A DNA stretch of 64,000 nucleotides from Anaerostipes faecalis (GTDB lineage Bacteria > Bacillota > Clostridia > Lachnospirales > Lachnospiraceae). Position numbers and translations under genes: made by a program. Each line of letters opens with the position of its first letter. Position 1 is the first letter of the stretch. The stretch is taken from NCBI RefSeq assembly GCF_018982945.1, contig NZ_JABRXE010000009.1:40758-104757 (forward strand), written 5' to 3'. The notes beneath the pieces are model-generated. The model was not told the DNA's origin and did not search any database. It saw only the letters and a list, made by a program, of their open reading frames with translations. Below, piece after piece: positions 55,706-64,000 of this stretch.

Positions 55706-56812
55706 ATGTCAAAAAGAATTTTAAATACAACACCGAAACAGGATGGATTCCGTATGCCTGGAGAATTTGAGGAACAGGAGCAAATCTGGATGCTTTGGCC
55801 GGAACGCACGGATAACTGGAGAGAAGGGGCAAAACCAGCCCAGAAAACATTTATGGAAGTAGCTAAAGCTATTCGTCAGTTTGAACCTGTGACTGTCTGC
55901 GCATCTCCTGCTCAGTATGGAAACTGCAGAGCGCAGCTGCCAGATAACATCCGGGTTGTGGAAATGACAAGCAATGATGCATGGATTCGTGACTGTGGAC
56001 CGACATTTGTCATCAATGACAATGGAGAGATCCGAGGATGTGACTGGACTTTCAATGCATGGGGAGGTCTGGTGGACGGACTGTATTTCCCATGGGATCA
56101 GGATGATCAGGTTGCACAGAAAGTATGTGAGATGGAAGGAATCGATTCTTATCGTACTGAAGGATTTGTTCTGGAAGGGGGATCTTTCCATGTGGATGGA
56201 GAAGGAACAGTTATTACTACAGAAATGTGTCTGTTGAGCGAAGGAAGAAATCCACATATGACGAAAGAGGAAATTGAGCAGATGCTGAAAGATTATCTTA
56301 ACTGTGAAACGGTTATCTGGGTTAAAGATGGTGTGGATCCATATGAAACCAACGGACATATTGATGATGTGGTACAGTACATCCGTCCGGGAGAAGTGGC
56401 ATGCATCTGGAGCGATGATCCAAAACATCCATTTTACAAAGAAGCAAGGGCTGCTTATGAAACACTGTCTCAGGCAGTGGATGCCAAAGGACGTAAGCTT
56501 AAGGTACATAAAGTCTGTGTTACTAAAAATCCTGTATATTTAAAGGGTGCAGACACCATTGATAAAATGGAAGGAACCATTCCAAGAGAAGACGGTGAAA
56601 TTTCTATCGCATCTTATATGAATTTCCTGATTGTTAATGGAGGAGTTATTGTACCACAGTATGGAGATGAAAATGATGCTCTGGCACTGGAACAGATTCA
56701 GGCAATCTTTCCTGAACGAAAAGTTGTAGGAGTACGGACAGAAGAAGTTGCATATGGTGGTGGAAATATCCACTGTATTACACAGCAGCAGCCAAAAGTG
56801 AAAAATAAATAG
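55706..56812 (+). CDS. aguA: Agmatine deiminase
   Basis: 368 residues from ATG 55706 (MSKRILNTTPKQDGFRMPGE); a 23-residue in-frame extension overlapping the permease gene is rejected. Family motifs are WPERTDNWREGAKPAQ, NDAWIRDCGPTFV, EGGSFHVDGEGT, ETNGHIDDV and the catalytic cysteine in YGGGNIHCITQQQP. It converts agmatine to N-carbamoylputrescine and ammonia, the first step; aguB does the second. Confidence 0.95.
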   Translation: MSKRILNTTPKQDGFRMPGEFEEQEQIWMLWPERTDNWREGAKPAQKTFMEVAKAIRQFEPVTVCASPAQYGNCRAQLPDNIRVVEMTSNDAWIRDCGPTFVINDNGEIRGCDWTFNAWGGLVDGLYFPWDQDDQVAQKVCEMEGIDSYRTEGFVLEGGSFHVDGEGTVITTEMCLLSEGRNPHMTKEEIEQMLKDYLNCETVIWVKDGVDPYETNGHIDDVVQYIRPGEVACIWSDDPKHPFYKEARAAYETLSQAVDAKGRKLKVHKVCVTKNPVYLKGADTIDKMEGTIPREDGEISIASYMNFLIVNGGVIVPQYGDENDALALEQIQAIFPERKVVGVRTEEVAYGGGNIHCITQQQPKVKNK

Positions 56813-56839
56813 ATTCAAAGATTAAACTTGAGGATATGC

Positions 56840-56867
56840 TCGACATATTATATATGAATTTTATAAT
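56840..56867 (+). promoter_or_regulatory. Possible promoter upstream of repeat copy C
   Basis: TCGACA (56840-56845), 16 bases, TATAAT (56862-56867). If used, repeat copy C would be transcribed as the 5' leader of the galactanase mRNA. Confidence 0.5.
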
Positions 56868-56872
56868 AAATT

Positions 56873-57051
56873 TATATCAGATGAGGGATGACTCCCGCCT
56901 CTGTAGGCGGTGAGCAACAATTATGTATCAGTGGCGGGTTTCAATCCCCCATCTGATATACGCTCCGCGAGGATGCGCAGGAATTCGGATTGGAAGTATG
57001 TCTGCTATGCAGACCCGAATTCCGCGCCAAGACTCGCAAGCGAGTCTTGAA
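56873..57051 (+). repeat. 179-bp structured interspersed repeat, copy C
   Basis: Third copy, ending 20 bases before the ATG of the secreted galactanase. The final hairpin reads CAAGACTCG, CAAG, CGAGTCTTG: the loop base differs from copy A but the stem is unchanged. Confidence 0.9.
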
Positions 57052-57071
57052 ATAATATAAGGAGGAAAAGT

Positions 57072-60000
57072 ATGAGAAAAGTAAAACAATTTTTATCACT
57101 GTGTTTAGTGATTATGATGATTGCCAATCTTTTTTTGTATTGCCCGAAAACAGTCAAAGCAGCTCAGTCAATCAAGGAATACGAAAAAATTGATGGTATA
57201 AGCTCGGATACTGTATTGGGAGCTGATTTCACACATTACCAGCAGAATCTGGAGTGGAATAAGATTTATTATAATTATAAAGATGAAAAGATATCTAATA
57301 TTTTCACTTTTATGAAAACGCAGGGAATAAACACAATCTCTGTAAAGGTTGCAGTGAATCCTACGGGAGATAATGAATATTTATCTTTAGAAAATGCAAA
57401 GAAGACATTAAAAGCAGCAAAACAAGCAGGACTTAATACAAATGTTGTATTGCTGTATTCTGACGAGATGACATATGCAAATGCGCAGAAATTTCCTGCC
57501 GGATGGGATAAAGATACTGTAGAAACCAAGGCTTTGGAATATACAGAGAATACGATTGAGACATTGAAAAACGCCGAAGCGATGCCAACGATGGTTACCA
57601 TCGGAAATGAATTCAACTGGAACTTTCTTGGATTCACCGGAGATGATGCCTGGAAAGGCTGGCAGGTAATTGGAAAGATTACCAATGCAGTAAAAGATGA
57701 ATATCCTGATGTTAAGACAGCAGTTAGTATTGCTGCACCGGATTCAGCGGCAGATGTTGAGTGGGTGCTGGAAAAATTAAATGATCAATGGAATAATGTG
57801 AAGTATGATTATCTGGGAGTCAATCTTTATCCGGATGAAAGCACTCTGGAATATATGAATACATTACGTTCAACCTTTGAAAGAGTAGAGAAAAATGCTC
57901 AAAAAGATACACAATTGATTGTATCTAATGTAAGCTATCCTCGCATTAGTGATTCTGATAAAAATATTTCTGTACAATCTCAGGCAGATAATATTTATCA
58001 ATTGCTGAAAAGTACGATTGATGAAAATAATGCAGGTGGTATCATTTATGATAAAGCAGAATGTGTAGGTGACTGGAATTCATTTTTTGATGAATATGGA
58101 ATTGCAGAGACCTCTCTGGCAGTTTTTGCTTTCGCTAAGGGAAATAAGGTTGATGTAACCACTTACAGAGATCCATATCAGTTTGGTGGAGAAACGGGAT
58201 TAAAAGATCAAAAAGTTAAAATTTCTAAAATATCCACCATGTCAGATTCTACCATGCGTGGTATTGATATATCCTCCTATATTGCATTGAAAGAGGCCGG
58301 AGTAAAATTTTATGATTATGAAGGAAAAGAAGCTCCACTGCTGAAGACATTACATGAAAGTGGTGTAAATTATGTACGTATTCGAATATGGAATGATCCT
58401 TATAATGAAAATGGAGAAACATATGGTGGTGGAGCAAACGACATAAAAAGAGGTTTGGAAATTGCACAAGAAGCAGCAAAATATGATATAAAAATTCTTT
58501 TAAATTTCCATTATTCTGATTTCTGGGCAGATCCGTCACAACAGATTGTACCAAAGGCATGGGAAAATGATGAAAAGAATCCATCTAAAATGCGTGCCAA
58601 TGTTTATAATTTTACAAAGGATACCATAAATAAATTCAAAGAAACCGGTGCTGAAATTGGCATGGTTCAGGTAGGAAACGAAATAACCAATGGTATGCTT
58701 GGAGTTATAACAGACAGAGATCAAGGTGGTTCCTATTATACTGTTTGGGGAGACAAGAATAAATCTGCTTTGGTAGACAGTTACCTGAACGCAGGTATTA
58801 AAGCAGTGCGGGAATGTGCGCCCGATGCATTGGTAGCATTACATATTGAGACTCCAAATGTAAAAAAATATACGAATATCATGAATGCATGGAAAAGGGA
58901 TAAGGTAGATTATGATGTATTAGGTTCTTCCTACTATCCATACTGGTCCACATCCTCTAAAGCTAATACACCAAAAACATTAAAAGATGTGCAGAATCTT
59001 GCAGCATCTTATGGAAAAATGTTTGCTGTTTTGGAGACCGGATGGGTGAACAGCTTAAAAGATGCAGATGGAACACCAAATTCCATTGGAGAGAGTCATA
59101 ATACAAGTGCATATTCTGTTGGGCCTCAGGGACAGGTGGATGAGCTGACAGACTTATATAAGACTGTTACATCACAAGCCAACGGGCTGGGAGCTTTTTA
59201 CTGGGAGGCTGCATGGATTCCGGTAAAGGCAGGATGGAATAACTGGCAATATAATAAAGAAATGGCAGATATATATGGTACAGGATGGGCATCGAAAGGT
59301 GCAGTGGGATACTTCTCAGATAGTAAATTGTACTATAATGATCAGCCTGCCTGGGGTGGTACATCCTGGGATAATCAGACTTTATTTGATATGAACGGAT
59401 ATCCATTGCAATCTTTAAATTTTTATAAAGATTCTGTTTCAAAGGGTAAGGAACAGACAACAGTACTTTGTATACAGGATAAAAAGGGAAATGTAATTAC
59501 CAATCAGAGATTTGTAAAGATAGATGTAGGTAAAAGTAAAACCATAACACTTCCAAAAATTAATGGATATATACCGCCGAAAAATAGTTATAAATTAAAA
59601 ATTACAGGAACCAAGGATGGGGTACTGCGTAAGAAAATAACCTATACCAGAACTCCACAAGGTCCTGCAAAAAAATATAACTATCGTGTAAAAATAAAAA
59701 GTAAGAAATATAAAGTTTATAAAAATTTCAAATGGAAAAAGTCAAAAACAAAACCATATAACAAGACCTACGTGGCTAAATATATATATAACCATGAAAA
59801 TGGGCGTAAATATTTATCTATTTATACATTAAGCGGAAAATGGGTTGGATACATCAATTCCAAAGCTGCTAAAAAAATACGACCTGCAAAAGATCCTTTG
59901 CAGGGAAAAGCGTATAAATATGGGAAAAAGGTCCGTGTTACCAAGACAAAATATAAATTATATAAGAATTTTAAATGGAGTAGATCAAAAACGAAGCCAT

Positions 60001-60128
60001 ATAAGAAAACTTATGTAGCAAAATATTTATATAAACATGAAAATGGGTATAAGTATTTGTCATTATATACCAGCAAAGGTAAATGGATTGGATATATTAA
60101 TTCCAAAGCAGTAACAACAATTAAATAA
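57072..60128 (+). CDS. Secreted two-domain GH53 arabinogalactan endo-beta-1,4-galactanase
   Basis: 1018 residues with a signal peptide (cleavage near residue 33, VKAAQS). Two GH53-like barrels follow. The second (about 394-800) has MRGIDISSYIALKEAGVKFYD, YVRIRIWNDPY, the acid/base Glu in QVGNEITNGML (about 534) and the nucleophile Glu in FAVLETGW (about 653). The first (about 45-370) keeps a Glu in TIGNEFNW but has VSNVSYP where the nucleophile should be, so it is probably inactive or a binding module. The last 150 residues are two basic repeats (YKVYKNFKW/YKLYKNFKW with TYVAKY and GKW.GYINSKA), like DUF5776 wall-binding repeats. It cuts plant galactan outside the cell. Confidence 0.88.
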   Translation: MRKVKQFLSLCLVIMMIANLFLYCPKTVKAAQSIKEYEKIDGISSDTVLGADFTHYQQNLEWNKIYYNYKDEKISNIFTFMKTQGINTISVKVAVNPTGDNEYLSLENAKKTLKAAKQAGLNTNVVLLYSDEMTYANAQKFPAGWDKDTVETKALEYTENTIETLKNAEAMPTMVTIGNEFNWNFLGFTGDDAWKGWQVIGKITNAVKDEYPDVKTAVSIAAPDSAADVEWVLEKLNDQWNNVKYDYLGVNLYPDESTLEYMNTLRSTFERVEKNAQKDTQLIVSNVSYPRISDSDKNISVQSQADNIYQLLKSTIDENNAGGIIYDKAECVGDWNSFFDEYGIAETSLAVFAFAKGNKVDVTTYRDPYQFGGETGLKDQKVKISKISTMSDSTMRGIDISSYIALKEAGVKFYDYEGKEAPLLKTLHESGVNYVRIRIWNDPYNENGETYGGGANDIKRGLEIAQEAAKYDIKILLNFHYSDFWADPSQQIVPKAWENDEKNPSKMRANVYNFTKDTINKFKETGAEIGMVQVGNEITNGMLGVITDRDQGGSYYTVWGDKNKSALVDSYLNAGIKAVRECAPDALVALHIETPNVKKYTNIMNAWKRDKVDYDVLGSSYYPYWSTSSKANTPKTLKDVQNLAASYGKMFAVLETGWVNSLKDADGTPNSIGESHNTSAYSVGPQGQVDELTDLYKTVTSQANGLGAFYWEAAWIPVKAGWNNWQYNKEMADIYGTGWASKGAVGYFSDSKLYYNDQPAWGGTSWDNQTLFDMNGYPLQSLNFYKDSVSKGKEQTTVLCIQDKKGNVITNQRFVKIDVGKSKTITLPKINGYIPPKNSYKLKITGTKDGVLRKKITYTRTPQGPAKKYNYRVKIKSKKYKVYKNFKWKKSKTKPYNKTYVAKYIYNHENGRKYLSIYTLSGKWVGYINSKAAKKIRPAKDPLQGKAYKYGKKVRVTKTKYKLYKNFKWSRSKTKPYKKTYVAKYLYKHENGYKYLSLYTSKGKWIGYINSKAVTTIK

Positions 60129-60133
60129 AGTTA

Positions 60134-60187
60134 AAAAAACTGTCGTTTTTATAGAGGAACATCTATAAAACGACAGTTTTTTATTTC
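60134..60187 (+). terminator. Terminator after the galactanase gene
   Basis: AAACTGTCGTTTT.ATAG and CTATAAAACGACAGTTT form a long stem of about 16 bp, followed by T residues. Confidence 0.88.
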
Positions 60188-60309
60188 ATCAGGAAAGATC
60201 TTGTTCGATTTGTTCTTTCATTTTTTGTTGTATATTATTAGGATACTTAAAATATACTATGCCTTAGACGCAGAAAAAGTATGCAGATGCAAAAAAAGGT
60301 GGTTGATTT

Positions 60310-61617
60310 ATGGATTCTATTTGGACAGAGAATATTAATATGCCGCATTTTCAAACTTTAAAGGGAAATATTAAGACAGATGTTTTGATTATTGGCGGTG
60401 GTATTACTGGAATTTTATGTGCATATTTTTTACAGAAGCACGGAATTGACTATGTACTGGCAGAGGGCAGGACTATATGCTCGGGAACAACAAAAAATAC
60501 AACTGCTAAAATCACTTCACAACATGGTCTGATTTATCATGAACTTTTAAAGAATTTCGGAATTGAAAGAGCAAAGTTATATTTGGAAGCAAATCAGGAG
60601 TCGGTAAAAAGATATGCGGAACTTTGTAAGCATATTGAATGTGATTTTCAGCAGAAAACATCCTATGTCTATTCTATGGATCATAGAAAAAAACTGGAAA
60701 AAGAAGCCTGGGCTCTTGGAATTATGGGATATCCAATAGAATTTTCGGAGACAACAGAACTTCCTTTTTCTGTGGCAGGAGCTATTGGATTTCCTGATCA
60801 GGCGCAATTTCATCCTCTCAAGTTTCTTTCTCAAATTTCCGGAAATCTAAAAATATATGAACATACCTTTGTTAAAGAGTTAAAAGAAAAAGAAGCAGTT
60901 ACTGAAAATGGAAATATTACATTTCAGAAAATTATTTTTGCCACACATTTTCCCATTGATAATAAACATGGTATGTACTTTTTGAAACTTTATCAACATC
61001 GGTCTTATGTGATTGCTTTAAAAAATGCAAAGGAATTTAATGGAATGTATGTAGATGATGCAAAAGAAGGCATGTCTTTTCGAAATTACAAAAATTTGCT
61101 TTTGATTGGCGGAGGTGGCCATAGGACAGGGAAAAAAGGAGGGAACTGGATAGAATTAAGAAATTTTGCAGAAACATATTATCCTGAGACCAGGGAATAC
61201 AGTTTTTGGGCAGCTCAGGATTGTATGACTTTAGATCAGGTTCCTTATATTGGAAAATATTCCAATAGAATGGTTGAATGTTATGTGGCAACAGGTTTTC
61301 GTAAATGGGGAATTACATCAGCTATGACAGCGGCGATGATATTAACGGATATGGTGTTAGAAAAGAAAAGTCCTTATGAAGAGATTTATAATCCTTCCAG
61401 AAATATGGTAAAGCCCCAATTACTATTTAACACTTGTGAATCAATAAAAAATTTATTGACCATTTCTAAAAAACGATGTCCCCATATGGGGTGTGCGTTG
61501 AAATGGAATTCTGCAGAACATTCTTGGGATTGTCCTTGTCATGGGTCCAGATTTGATGAAACAGGGGTCCTTTTGAACAATCCGGCAAACGGGGATTTGC
61601 TGCATATCTCAAAATAA
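60310..61617 (+). CDS. FAD-dependent oxidoreductase with C-terminal Rieske [2Fe-2S] domain (shortened)
   Basis: 435 residues. The FAD-binding start is VLIIGGGITGILCAYFLQKHG with the following LAEGRTICSGTTKNTTAKITSQHG. A substrate part of the DadA/GlpO type follows, with DQVPYIGKYS near 315. The C-terminal Rieske cluster motif is CPHMGCALKWNSAEHSWDCPCHGS (Cys-x-His and Cys-x-x-His). Relatives are longer by roughly 60 residues: the strands that normally precede the Rieske motif are nearly missing here (LLTISKKRCPHMGC), so cluster binding may be impaired. Substrate unknown. Confidence 0.78.
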   Translation: MDSIWTENINMPHFQTLKGNIKTDVLIIGGGITGILCAYFLQKHGIDYVLAEGRTICSGTTKNTTAKITSQHGLIYHELLKNFGIERAKLYLEANQESVKRYAELCKHIECDFQQKTSYVYSMDHRKKLEKEAWALGIMGYPIEFSETTELPFSVAGAIGFPDQAQFHPLKFLSQISGNLKIYEHTFVKELKEKEAVTENGNITFQKIIFATHFPIDNKHGMYFLKLYQHRSYVIALKNAKEFNGMYVDDAKEGMSFRNYKNLLLIGGGGHRTGKKGGNWIELRNFAETYYPETREYSFWAAQDCMTLDQVPYIGKYSNRMVECYVATGFRKWGITSAMTAAMILTDMVLEKKSPYEEIYNPSRNMVKPQLLFNTCESIKNLLTISKKRCPHMGCALKWNSAEHSWDCPCHGSRFDETGVLLNNPANGDLLHISK

Positions 61618-61635
61618 AACATAAAAAGGCAAAAC

Positions 61636-61664
61636 TTGACGTGAAATCTGCAAAGATATATAAT
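61636..61664 (+). promoter_or_regulatory. Promoter of the cyclodeaminase-like gene
   Basis: TTGACG (61636-61641), 17 bases, TATAAT (61659-61664). Confidence 0.75.
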
Positions 61665-61751
61665 GGAGCTTCAATAAAAAAGTTAATTCATAATAATTGT
61701 CCGTTTTTTACAATTATTTTGTAAAAAAAAGAATAAAATAATAGATATCAG

Positions 61752-61798
61752 GAAGACAATGGTGTCTGCGATAGCAGATGCTGTTGTCTTCTTTTTTT
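61752..61798 (+). terminator. Leader terminator before the cyclodeaminase-like gene
   Basis: GAAGACAA and TTGTCTTC pair around an inner TCTGC/GCAGA hairpin, followed by seven T residues. It lies between the promoter and the start codon, so it is a possible attenuation site for the downstream gene. Confidence 0.7.
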
Positions 61799-61854
61799 GT
61801 ATAAGAAATGCCGTCAGATTCTTTATACAATAAAAAATTCAGGAGGGATAATTT

Positions 61855-62795
61855 ATGGATAATAAAAGGAAAATTGATTTTTTATATTTAAGTGAGCCAG
61901 ATATGATTAAAGCAGGGGTCACAGATATGGCAGGCTGTATTGACACAATGGAAGAAGTGTTACAGTTACTTGCAAAGGGGGATTATATGATGGCAGGATC
62001 CAATCATAATTCTCATGGAGCAATGGTATCATTTCCAGATGATCCAGTTTTTCCCAATATGCCAAAAAACGGACCGGAGCTGTTCCTGGAGTAGGAGTTC
62101 GTTATCTGGCAAAAAAAGATGCGAAAGTCTTAGGGATTATTGGTCCTGGAACCGTAAGTAAGGCGATGGTTGAGGCTTTTGCAATTGCATGTCCTACATT
62201 AGATACCCTAAAGATTAAGGGAAGAAGAAAAGAAACGATAGATGCTTTTCTGGAATTTGTAAATGAAAAATGTCCACAGTTTACAACGATCCAGGTGGTA
62301 GACAGTAACGAAGATGCAGTTAGAGAGTGTGACATTGTTGGTGTTGCAACATCCAGTCCTATGCTGGTAAAAGATTATGTATTTATCAAAGAAGAATGGA
62401 TTAAACCAGGTTGTTTATTCTGCCTTCCTGCAACTGTAAATTTCGATGATGATTTTATTGCAAACAGATGCACAAAAATTGTTGATAATCAGGCGTTATA
62501 TGATGCCTGGGCAGAAGAATTTCCATATCCGACATTTGGCGATATTACAATTATAGGTTCCAAATTTACAGATATGATCCACGAGGGGAAAATGAGTCCC
62601 GATGAGATTACCAATATAGGAGATATCATCAGTGGAGACAAGCCGGGCAGAACCAGTGATGATGAAATTATCTTATATTCTGTGGGAGGAATGCCGGTAG
62701 AAGATGTTGCATGGGGAAAACGTGTATATCAAAATGCGAAGGAAAAACATATAGGAATAGAATTGAATTTATGGAATGAGCCGACAATGGCTTAA
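61855..62795 (+). pseudogene. Ornithine cyclodeaminase-like gene, broken by internal deletion and frameshift
   Basis: The first part (61855-62094, 79 residues) begins MDNKRKIDFLYLSEPDMIKA and ends after FPNMPKNGP in a stop. The second part continues in another frame with RTGAVPGVGVRYLAKKDAKV (from about 62070) to 62795, ending GGMPVEDVAWGKRVYQN...WNEPTMA. The conserved block between NGP and YRTGAVPG (about 50 residues in relatives) is missing. The NAD-binding part (LGIIGPGTVSKAMVEAFA) is intact. It is homologous to the gene at 2-157, whose intact end lies in this window. Confidence 0.8.
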
Positions 62796-62809
62796 GTTAG
62801 GAGCTTTTC

Positions 62810-63455
62810 ATGAAAGAACAAAGTATATTAATACCACGTCAACCATATATGGTCATGGTGGCAGATCACTATTATAAAAAAGTGATCGCAAAGTATGGTA
62901 TATCACATTTTTATTATTTTAAGGCTAAAGAAGATATAAATGAGATACCCACGTCTTTTCCAGATGGCTGTGTGGATCTGATGTTCTTTCGTGATAAAAA
63001 AAGTGGAAAATATGGGGCCGAGATTTATGGAAGTCTGATGACGCCGCATCCGGTAGAAATCCATCCTGGATATGAATATTTTGGTTTGCGTTTTCTGCCG
63101 GGGATGAATCCTTTGGTAGTAGATGCTCGTTTAGGAGAACTGATCGAATTAGTTTCACCTTTGCAGGAGATGATTAAAAATCCGTATTTGGAAAAACGGA
63201 TCTGTATGGCTGAATCGTTTGAAAATCAGATTTATATCTTTATGGAGCAATATGGTAAGGAATATGATGAGGTTTCAGAATACTGTCCAGTATTTAGAAC
63301 AGCAGCATTTGAAAGGAATTCATTTTACGGAAATATGTAATGAAAAATACTATGATCAGTCCCATATGATTAGAGAATTTCGAACAATGGCAAAACGAAG
63401 TCCCAGTGATTTTATCAAACGATCTAGCAAGAATACTCCCACTTCAAGCCCGTAG
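62810..63455 (+). pseudogene. AraC-family regulator, frameshifted and truncated
   Basis: The N-terminal sensing part (62810-63340) reads MKEQSILIPRQPYMVMVADH ... FPDGCVDLMFFRDKKSGKYGAEIYGS. It runs out of frame near 63300. A piece of the AraC DNA-binding domain (YYDQSHMIREFRTMAKRSPSDFIKR) appears in another frame (63348-63430). The first helix-turn-helix of the domain is missing, so a deletion has joined the two parts. The end runs into the IS-like remnant. It probably controlled the neighbouring cyclodeaminase-like gene. Confidence 0.75.
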
Positions 63456-63860
63456 AGGGATAAGTGGTGAGATGAATTGCCGAAGCCGTGCCCTAGTAGA
63501 AAATAGAGCCGGAATTTCCGGCTCATACGCCTACTCTCGTCCAATCCCACATCGCACCATTTCACGCTGCATTGCTCGTGTTGCTGGCGCTTGGGTTTTG
63601 GCTGAATCAATTAAATTATCAACAGATTTCGAGTCTATAGTATTCCTCTCTTTCATTTTGGGCTATTTTATAAAAAGCTTTTGCCAACTCAAACTCATTC
63701 TCGCAATCCCACCCTATCCATTACGCACTCTTCAAGTTCGTCTCAATGATAATCATTCAACCTTGAAATAAATATATTCGCAAACGTTTTCCTTGGGCGT
63801 TTCTGGTCTTGATTTGTCATATTTGTTTTCTTCCAAATATTCACAAATCATATCCTCCTT
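63432..63860 (-). mobile_element. Degraded IS200/IS605-like remnant
   Basis: Reading the minus strand, the end near 63432-63500 has GGCACGGCTTCGGCAATTCA followed by a hairpin CCACTTAT/...GAAGTGGG and the end GTATTCTTGC. This resembles the right ends of IS200/IS605 elements, where the tnpB guide RNA scaffold lies. GAGCCGGAA/TTCCGGCTC (63508-63526) is another stem. Towards 63860 only broken frames remain (pieces such as CENEFELAKAFYKIAQNERE and PATRAMQREMVRCGIG), none of which I recognise with certainty. It abuts the truncated AraC gene. Confidence 0.45.
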
Positions 63861-63919
63861 AAATTATATTCTTATATACAATTATACCTCGAACGGCAAT
63901 AAAAACGTATAGTATCTGG

Positions 63920-63948
63920 TTGAAATTTTCAAAAAATTCCCTTATAAT
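63920..63948 (+). promoter_or_regulatory. Promoter of the gene starting at 63985
   Basis: TTGAAA (63920-63925), 17 bases, TATAAT (63943-63948). Confidence 0.7.
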
Positions 63949-63984
63949 AAAATCAGTCTTAAATGTAGAAAGGGCTAGATACCA

Positions 63985-64000
63985 ATGGAATTACAAACAA
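63985..64000 (+). CDS. Start of a gene cut by the window edge
   Basis: ATG 63985 (MELQT...) follows AGAAAGGG at a distance of about 10 bases and a good promoter at 63920. Only five codons are visible, so no product can be named. Confidence 0.5.

Noticed and set aside
63356-63610. Minus-strand frame of 84 codons at the IS-like end as a real gene
   Set aside because: It crosses the hairpins of the element end and the AraC remnant; other frames show equally good broken pieces, so no intact product is supported.

Overview
The window looks like a low-GC Clostridia chromosome, most likely a gut Lachnospiraceae species (Ruminococcus gnavus, Dorea or Blautia type). This rests on codon use, strong AGGAGG ribosome binding sites, near-consensus sigma-A promoters and gene families such as TnpV, DUF5348 and cysteine-rich KTR. 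No rRNA, tRNA or CRISPR array was seen.

Bases 1-30020 hold the ribosomal/RNA polymerase region, in separate blocks: rpmG-secE-nusG, rplK-rplA, rplJ-rplL, rpoB-rpoC and rpsL-rpsG-fusA-tuf. Unrelated genes sit between the blocks: a MATE exporter, a 2-hydroxyacid dehydrogenase with pgi, and a coupled set of a methyltransferase-like membrane protein, a GH3-family protein and a GGDEF/HD-GYP sensor. The blocks carry recognisable control RNAs: two short leaders before rplK and rplA that copy the L1-binding stalk of 23S rRNA, an L10 leader, and a structured rpsL-rpsG spacer. A promoter-driven, gene-free, purine-rich stretch of about 700 nt before rpsL is a candidate large structured ncRNA. It ends in a terminator whose hairpin also contains the promoter of the rpsL operon.

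Bases 29895-51767 are two integrative mobilizable elements in tandem, both inserted in the 3' end of tuf. The end of tuf is present three times (in tuf, at 41083 and at 51714). Each element has an XRE repressor, divergent operators, a small excisionase, a tyrosine integrase, replication genes followed by iteron-like repeats, a hairpin-rich candidate oriT and a MobV-type relaxase. The two share this layout but use different operator and integrase arm sequences. Element 1 carries resistance-type cargo: a nucleoside phosphorylase, an ANT(6)-like aminoglycoside adenylyltransferase, an RlmN/Cfr-like radical SAM methyltransferase and an RlmA-like 23S rRNA methyltransferase. The last follows a tiny leader peptide that ends in the macrolide arrest motif MRLR. 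Element 2 carries a DUF2971 gene next to the repressor, TnpV, a MarR-MATE efflux pair, a KTR protein and the tail of a broken ATPase gene.

Bases 51768-64000 return to the chromosome: a LuxR-type regulator followed by agmatine catabolism (aguB, an antiporter, aguA), a large secreted GH53 galactanase, an FAD/Rieske oxidoreductase, and a decaying ornithine-cyclodeaminase-like/AraC pair that ends against an IS200/IS605-like remnant. A 179-bp structured repeat occurs three times (1946, 52093, 56873), always in the same orientation. Two of the copies lie just upstream of genes for secreted proteins.
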